Origin: Atkinsonella hypoxylon
Lineage: Eukaryota; Ascomycota; Sordariomycetes; Hypocreales; Clavicipitaceae
NCBI GenBank assembly: GCA_000729835.1
Contig: JFHB01000136.1
Location: 16,126-80,125 of the forward strand
Reading direction: 5' to 3'
Length of the DNA: 64,000 nucleotides
In this document: positions 57,788 through 64,000 of the stretch, piece after piece
Layout: every line of letters starts with the position of its first letter
How positions within the stretch are numbered: the first letter of the stretch is position 1
Notes under the pieces: model-generated
Databases searched by the model: none
The model's input: the letters and a program-made list of their open reading frames with translations, nothing else
What the model was told of the DNA's origin: nothing
Made by a program: the position numbers and the translations under genes

Positions 57788-59133
57788 ATGGATAGAGATA
57801 CAATGGAAATACCGAGTTTTTCGTCGAGACGACCAGCGGCTGGCGCACTACCATCATTTTCTCTACCACCACCAAATTCTGAAGTTCCCAGTATGGCCCT
57901 ATCTACCCATCGTCCCTCGTCCCCGTATAGTCTTTTGCCGTCCAGCCCTCTGACCTCCTCTCCAGGAGCTAGTGATGGCCTCAGCCCTAGCTTATCTAGC
58001 GTAAACACTGCCAGCTCGCAGGGTTCACAAGCACACGGGAACATGCAGTACACATATAGCACAGCCCAAGTTCACGGAAATTGGCCAACGCCAACTGGCT
58101 CAAGTTACAATGTCGGGCCAACATCTCCAGATCAGCCTTATGGTAGCCGATCATCAATGTACGGCCAACAGCACATGAGCTTCGGGAACTCTCGCAGTTC
58201 ACAGTCACCAGCTACTGGCGGCGAGGGGCTACCTCCCCCTCCTCCTTATAACAATGTCCACCAGCCCTTCCAAACATCCATCTCTGGAGGTGGAAATGGT
58301 GGTCATGACGGTCATCACATGTCGTCAGGGCAGGCACCGGCACATGGCGCCATGTTGAATTCGACACAGCCTCATGCATCGGTCAGCGCTCCCGCTCCAG
58401 TTGACCCCTATGCTCACTCGAGGGCACCGAGTAACCAGAGCTATTATCCTGCGACCTCAACCCCCCAACAAGCAAGCTTTCCATCGTTTGCTGGTCACCA
58501 GCAGCCATCACCAACTGGCACGAGCCCAGGGTCAAGAGGCATAGGCCATCATCCAGCCATGGCCCCACCACCAGGATCCTTTAGACCGTATCCCCATTAC
58601 CAACAACCACTCACGACTATGAACGGGCCGGTCATGTCGAATATTCATCAGCCTGGCTCGCAGCTATCCATGATTCCTGCTATGGGAGTACCGCTGAATT
58701 ACGGACATCAGATGATGTACGGGCATCATACTCAGACACAGCCACAGTCGGAGAGGCCTTTCAAGTGTGATCAATGTACCCAGTCCTTCAGTCGCAATCA
58801 CGATTTGAAGCGACACAAGAGAATCCATCTGGCTGTGAAACCATTTCCTTGCTCGTTCTGCAGCAAGAGCTTCTCGCGCAAAGATGCGCTCAAAGTCAGT
58901 TAACCTCTGTTTCCCTTTGTTTATGGCATGAATATGTGATTAGTTTTCGTGCATCATATGATGTCTGTATATAATGACAAACTGCTAACACGTGGGGTTC
59001 CACCGTCCAGAGACATCGTTTAGTCAAGGGTTGCGAGAACAAGAGCAACGAAGCTGCCAATGCCGAAGACAACTCGCAAGATCGAAGTGGTGAAGGTGAC
59101 GATGATCGGTCATCTATCGGCAAGGAAGCGTAA
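57788..59133 (+). CDS. C2H2 zinc-finger transcription factor (two fingers)
   Basis: Exons 57788-58894 and 59011-59133 (116 bp intron, GTCAGT donor, GCTAAC branch, CCAG acceptor) encode 409 residues. The intron cuts the second finger; the join restores RKDALKRHRLVKGC. Finger 1 uses C327, C330, H343, H347; finger 2 uses C355, C358, H371 and then C377, a C2HC-type end. The linker between fingers is LAVKPFP. The N-terminal 320 residues are rich in S, P, H, Q and G, typical of a disordered activation region, and the tail is short and acidic. The start is taken as MDRDTMEIPSF because the open frame upstream (from 57572) has no earlier ATG that reads like protein. I do not assign a named orthologue. 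It stands alone between two long gene-free stretches. Confidence 0.88.
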
Positions 59134-60113
59134 GACAAAATTTTGTCGATTCACACGATGTCACTGACACACAGGGTGTACGTTTCTCTGAATTCATCTG
59201 GAGGTGCACGGCGAATAACGGGCGTCACAACGGCGATTTGGAACCTTGGGGTGTTTGGCGTCTCGGTCACGGACATGGTTCTTTGGTTTCGAGGATAAAA
59301 GGGTGTTTGCCTTATCCTTGGAACGGCCTGATGATGGCGATTGGGTTATGTAATGCCTACTTGGGATAGTGATACCGTCGAAGATGGGATGAGTGATTTA
59401 GGGAATGTCATGGGCGTCTTGCGACATGTTTTGTTCATGTGGAGTTGTGCATCTGATTTGCTTCTCCCGTTATGGTCTCGTCATTTTGCGAGACTCAAAC
59501 AATTTTCACCGACTTACGGGGCCCGGTCTGCTCTCTTCTCCACCGAGAACGGGAGGAAAGAAAAACACAAAAACAATAGGCAAATAGAAGGAGAGAGAAA
59601 GGAATGAAAGATAAGAACTGGCGGCAACGCGAGCCTCGCATGCGAGGTGATAATTGAGACTGGGGATTTTGATTTCATTCAACGGACAAGGGTCATTGGA
59701 TTTCGACGCCGTGTTTGGACATGGACATGACTTTTGTAGTATGTACGTTTGTATGCGCGCGGGGTTGCTTGTTTGTATATGGGACTCGGTATTTGTCTGG
59801 GAACGACACGATTATTATGCCTGAACTAGGCTTTAGGGCAAACGGTGTTTTGTTTGTAGTGATATCGTTTTGGGAATCCCTATTTAGAAGACGGGACTCT
59901 TTTCAATGGTAATGTTGACGCTATTTCAGCCATGCACAATCTATGAGCGGGTCATGGGATGTATATACAATGTAGCATCGAAACACACGAGCCCTGCTGC
60001 CTGGAGCTCGTGTAATGCGTAATTCGACTTGCCTTGTGTTCCTTCTTCTGTTCTCGCAGAAGTCTTTTTACACGTTGCTCCTCGTTGAGTGCATGTATTC
60101 GTTTGCTCCAGGT

Positions 60114-60120
<7 letters not shown>

Positions 60121-60146
<26 letters not shown>

Positions 60147-60155
60147 ATTTTTTTT
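60121..60155. repeat. Poly-T tract
   Basis: 26 T, one A, then eight more T. Like other long T tracts in the rightmost 4 kb it is intergenic. Confidence 0.9.
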
Positions 60156-62093
60156 CCAAATTAGACAAATGCCCCTTGCTCGCTCATCCGGGCGCGGGAA
60201 GGGCAAGTAAGAAGCTGGGTTGGGCGCGCCAGTACTATGGGGGTGGGATGCAATGCAATGCAACGTAAGGCCATGTACATGATAGATAGTATTGTGTCTT
60301 GGAAAGGCCAAGACAGGTCGCATTGGGGGTGGAGAAGGGGGGGGATTTTAGGGATTGGGGAACCTTGCTTTTTTTCTTCTATTCGATGGTGCGGTTTCAA
60401 GGCAAGGGGAGGAAAGGGAGGGGGGGAAGCGGGGCGGGGCCAGGCACCGACTGCCTGGTCGTGGGTGTCTTTGCCTGGATGCGCGGATGGATTGAAGAAT
60501 ATTTGGTGGGATTCTGCTATTGCTGCACTCATGGGATGAATGGGCATTGTGACGGCGATGAATGAATAATCCGGACCATGGTTGATGGTTGCGTGTCAGC
60601 GACTTGTGGATGGGCTGCGAAGTAAGTGGCACGTGTCGGAGTGAAGAAGAAGAAGCGGGCATCAATCAATCAATCAATCCCTTCATCACTCGGACCAAAT
60701 CACGCCAAACACCACCCAGCTGACCGGACAGGCCATCACGCTCGGTTTCCTCTGCGCCGGCGCCTGTAACATGCACCCTTGTGGCCGGCGCGGGCAGACT
60801 GGTCTTGGGGTGTGATGTGTGATACACGACGCTACGCTACGTGGGTATATATATGTAAAGAATCGACTCCGATCCGAGGCCTACGAAGAACATTGCCTCT
60901 GATCACGACCGGGAGCCAGTAAAGATCTGCTGCTTCTTTTCGACATACAAAGCAAGTTGTCTTGACGGGGGAAGAAGAAAAAGTGCGCGTGCCGCCAGTC
61001 TTACCAGATGCAAGAAAAGAAAAAAAGAAAAGAAAAAAGAAAAGCACCCTCTCACAGGGTGTAAAACACCTAGATTTTTTTTTTTTTTTTAGGGATTTTG
61101 GGATTTTTTGCTCATTCCAGCGCTCCTGGCCCCTCCCTTTTTTTTTAAGCATCTTGTCGCACGGTGCGCCGGGCCGCGCGGATACGAGTTCGGCCTCTTT
61201 GATCTGGGGTTACACAGGGCCTACAGTGCTCGGGGATTTTCTGTCCCGGGTGGTACGATGACGATGATTGGGATGATCGTACCTGCGTTTGTGGTGCGTG
61301 GGCTGCGGATGGTTTTTGGTACTGATGGTGGTGGTGATTATGGTGAGTCGTGTGTCTGGTACGTACGGATATGCTGCCTTGTTGAGATGATACAGCTTGG
61401 TCTCTGCTCAATGTGGTTGGTTCTGTTCCCTGGTCGTTTTATTCAGGATCTTGACTTTTAGTCAGGTGTATTGAACCACATGTTGGTGGTACGTTACGGC
61501 CGCATGAACGGGCCGAGGTCGAGATATGCGATTGCGTTACTCGTCTTTCGAATGCCGTCGATTCTTTACACTGGAGGTAGCATCTGTTCGAGGCTTTGGA
61601 ACCATGCAGTGTGCGTCGCAGAGGTAGCTTCAATCTCCCCAATGCTTGAAGAAATATTCTCGCTGCAAGTTATTTCCTTTTTCTTGATCGTCGCTAACGC
61701 TATGACGGGCTCAGGAAGTAAAGTGAAAGATGCTGGTTCTGCATGTGTCGTCTACACGCGTGTGGGCTGGATACCGCGCAGCTACGAAGACGATTCCCCA
61801 TCACATGTGAAGAGACTCAAGAGAAGCGAAGCTCCTGCTCGACATATGTATGAACAGACGTGGAAACCTGTATTTGGAGTACAGCACAATTTGGAACGCT
61901 TTCGAGCTGCGCCTGCATCTCACACTGGAAGACACGGCATTGCACGCTGATAGCTGGCGTTCACCACCGGTGCTTGCGTCATCAGAACCGAGCAAGGATA
62001 TTTGCTGCCAAATCACCGTGACACCTCATTCGCGTAGAAACGATGTGCAGAAAATTACAAATGTGGTAACACGTTGGCATTGGGTGCCCCTTT

Positions 62094-62113
62094 GGGGGGG
62101 GGGGGGGGGGGGG
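62094..62113. repeat. Poly-G tract (20 G)
   Basis: An uninterrupted run of 20 G on the plus strand. Its length may partly be an assembly or sequencing artefact. Confidence 0.85.
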
Positions 62114-64000
62114 CTCAAACTCAGAAGACAAGGCCGTACGCTTAGGTTAACATGATGCAGGCCCGGACTCAACTTGACGGCTTTAGAAACTCCCAGTCCT
62201 TGACCATAGGATCGAGACTCACATGCCGGGACAAGCCTGTTGACATGAAGGTAAGGAAGGCTGACGCATAGCCGTATACTGGACTGGTTGCATTTCGTCT
62301 GTCTGGCATCTATGCTCAGTACCTATTTGCAAGATCACGACAGAGACCATACGATGACACGTCCTGCGGCGTCGAAGAAGCACTTCCAGTATCGTACAAT
62401 GGCATTGACAAGTTGCCGCGCAGATGTCTCAGAATCAGGCTTCTCGGGCAACCATACCTGCATGCGAACTGATCCACGGCTTCCCTGCTCGAGTGTCACA
62501 CGCTTGGTCTTCTAGACTTATATGTGGTTTCTCTGCAGTGAGAGGAAAGACAAGTTGCACTTTGATGTAGCATAAATACGGTGATATTGCTGGAAACGAG
62601 CCATGTCGGCGAATACGATTGCCAATGTGACTGGAAAGACTCCAGTCGAGATCAGGTGTCGTGATGGATATTAATCATGCAAGTGGTCGTGCCTCGAGAG
62701 CATCACCGGGTTTTTTAGTGGTTTCAAAGAACGAGCTGAAGACATGGCTGGCTGCATGCATCATGACCTGATAACCTGATAACCTGATAGCAGTGGAACT
62801 ATTGCCATCCACGCAGCAGCTCCACTAATCTTCCGGTTTCAGACTAGTCCGTGTTTGGCCAGCACCCCTCGGCCAATCTACGTGGCACGCCCTGGCGGCG
62901 CTCAAATCATTCATTATTAACTAACGTGGTGCCAGACATGTAATCAGTTAAATTACAAACATACAAGGGCAAGGGAGCTGTGGCCTGCTACTGTAGTGCT
63001 GGCACTGCTTCGTTAGGGGGAGTTGGGGGAGAGGGGGGGCTGACTTTTTTCTTTGATGAACGCCTCCTCTTGTTGCTGCAGCTACTGCGAGCTCGTCTTG
63101 TCTTGGGTTCTTGATGATTGTCGAGGTTGTACAAGTTCTTTGTTAGGAACTGCTGCATGTAATTTTCCCAAGGCAACGGGGATTGTAACGAACGATTAGT
63201 TTTCGAAGCTACTGGTGGGGGTGAATTGGGGACTAGAAAGCCCTCCTGTTGCTGCCTGTATTGTAGACGTTTGCGGAATGGATAAAAATTGCAACGTCAT
63301 GTGCAGAACGGGGTTCTAATAAAGGATTGAATGGCTTTGACAAAAGAGGGGATTGGACTGCAGTGTAGTGGTGTCGATAACTTGTGGTCGTGGTCCTGCA
63401 GAATGAAGAGGCGGAGGAATATGCACTTAGGGAGCTTCGATTCAAAGAGTGGGCCAATCAAAAACTGTCATTTACAAAATAGAGCAGAGCAAACAACTTA
63501 AACCGTCACTGCATCTGGAAAGCGCAAGCGCAAAGAAGGGCATCACCAAACAGAGCAAAACAGCCGCATGAGCAAGACACCCAATACACAAATAAAACAA
63601 GGTTTCTCGAATCCCCGATCCCTGCTTAAACTCTCCGCAGACCCAGAATATCCATCAATCCACGAGCTCGTGCGAAAATTCCCCCCCTTTCCCTTCCCCA
63701 GCTTTTCCAAACATCTTCGTCCATCGCCCTTGCTTGCCCTGCCTCCCCCCCCCCCCTCCCTCCCTCTCCGTCGTCGACAATCCAGGCATCCCTGTTCATG
63801 GACCGTGTCTCGGGCCCATTTCAAATGGTGTCGAGAATCTGCTCAATTAGGCTCACCTCTGAACGGGTGCCGAAGCGAGCGAAAGCTTATTTATCTGGCC
63901 GAGATTGCATGGCATTGTCAAAGTTAAACGTCTGGTTTTTTTTTTTTTTTTTTTTCACACGCACTGCATTGGAGAAGAGTCGGATTTTTTTTTTTTTTTT

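Larger units (their letters stand above)
59134..64000. other. 4.9 kb gene-free stretch downstream of the C2H2 gene
   Basis: The left part probably includes the 3' untranslated region. Homopolymers stand out: T26 at 60121-60146, a T run at 61075-61091, G20 at 62094-62113, T20 at 63936-63955 and T16 at 63985 running into the window edge. An ATCA repeat lies at 60661-60678 and a CCTGATAA repeat at 62766-62789. The frame 61480-61950 (plus) is open but has no recognisable features. Confidence 0.45.

Noticed and set aside
61480..61950. About 157-codon plus-strand frame downstream of the C2H2 gene
   Set aside because: No domain, no convincing start context and no splice partner; likely chance.
1..64000. 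CRISPR arrays, complete transposons or a biosynthetic gene cluster
   Set aside because: No regularly spaced repeats, no transposase or reverse-transcriptase frame, and no polyketide, peptide-synthetase or terpene genes were seen.

Overview
This window is nuclear DNA of a filamentous ascomycete. Nearly every gene is split by short introns (about 52-110 bp, a few of 250-320 bp) with fungal GTRWGT donors and CTAAC/CTGAC-type branch sites close to the acceptor. The gene set (TORC1 Raptor homologue, SMC5, Nim1-type kinase, RNA-silencing RNA-dependent RNA polymerase, peroxisomal malate synthase) and the intergenic style (recurring AGGTACCT palindromes and TACTCCGTA 9-mers, pyrimidine-rich leaders) suggest a sordariomycete, probably Hypocreales; that placement is an inference. 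Exon structures were worked out by joining reading frames at splice consensus sites and by checking that conserved protein motifs are restored.

Layout. 0-7.8 kb: 3' end of fumarase (+), an Rdp1/RRP-type RNA-dependent RNA polymerase (-), and a CDP-alcohol phosphotransferase of the EPT1/CPT1 type (+), which shares a 1.3 kb divergent promoter with the polymerase. 9.5-18.3 kb: a small Pap1/AP-1-type bZIP factor (-), tRNA-Lys(UUU) (-), and the KOG1/Raptor homologue (-). 18.3-23 kb: intergenic, with one AT-rich island. 23-27.5 kb: a Tea1/KelA-type kelch and coiled-coil polarity protein (+). 28.8-29.4 kb: two small candidate genes not evident from long reading frames, a membrane peptide (-) and a secreted repeat peptide (+). 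29.6-33.3 kb: SMC5 (-). 33.7 kb: tRNA-Gly(GCC) with a probable 11-nt intron. 36.1-39.9 kb: a Nim1/Gin4/Cdr2-type kinase (+). 41.8-44.1 kb: malate synthase with a C-terminal SKL (+). 44.1-57.8 kb: a 13.7 kb stretch with no gene I can support. 57.8-59.1 kb: a two-finger C2H2 transcription factor (+). 59.1-64 kb: again no supportable gene.

The genes do not form a pathway cluster; most are conserved housekeeping or regulatory genes. Functional themes are carbon metabolism (fumarase, malate synthase), growth and cell-cycle control (KOG1, Nim1-type kinase, Tea1-like protein), genome maintenance (SMC5) and RNA silencing (the polymerase). I found no transposon with coding capacity, no CRISPR array and no secondary-metabolite cluster. 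The points I consider most worth a second look are the long gene-free flanks of the C2H2 factor, the overrepresented TACTCCGTA motif, the small secreted repeat peptide, and the malate synthase introns whose retention would change the protein or remove its peroxisomal signal.
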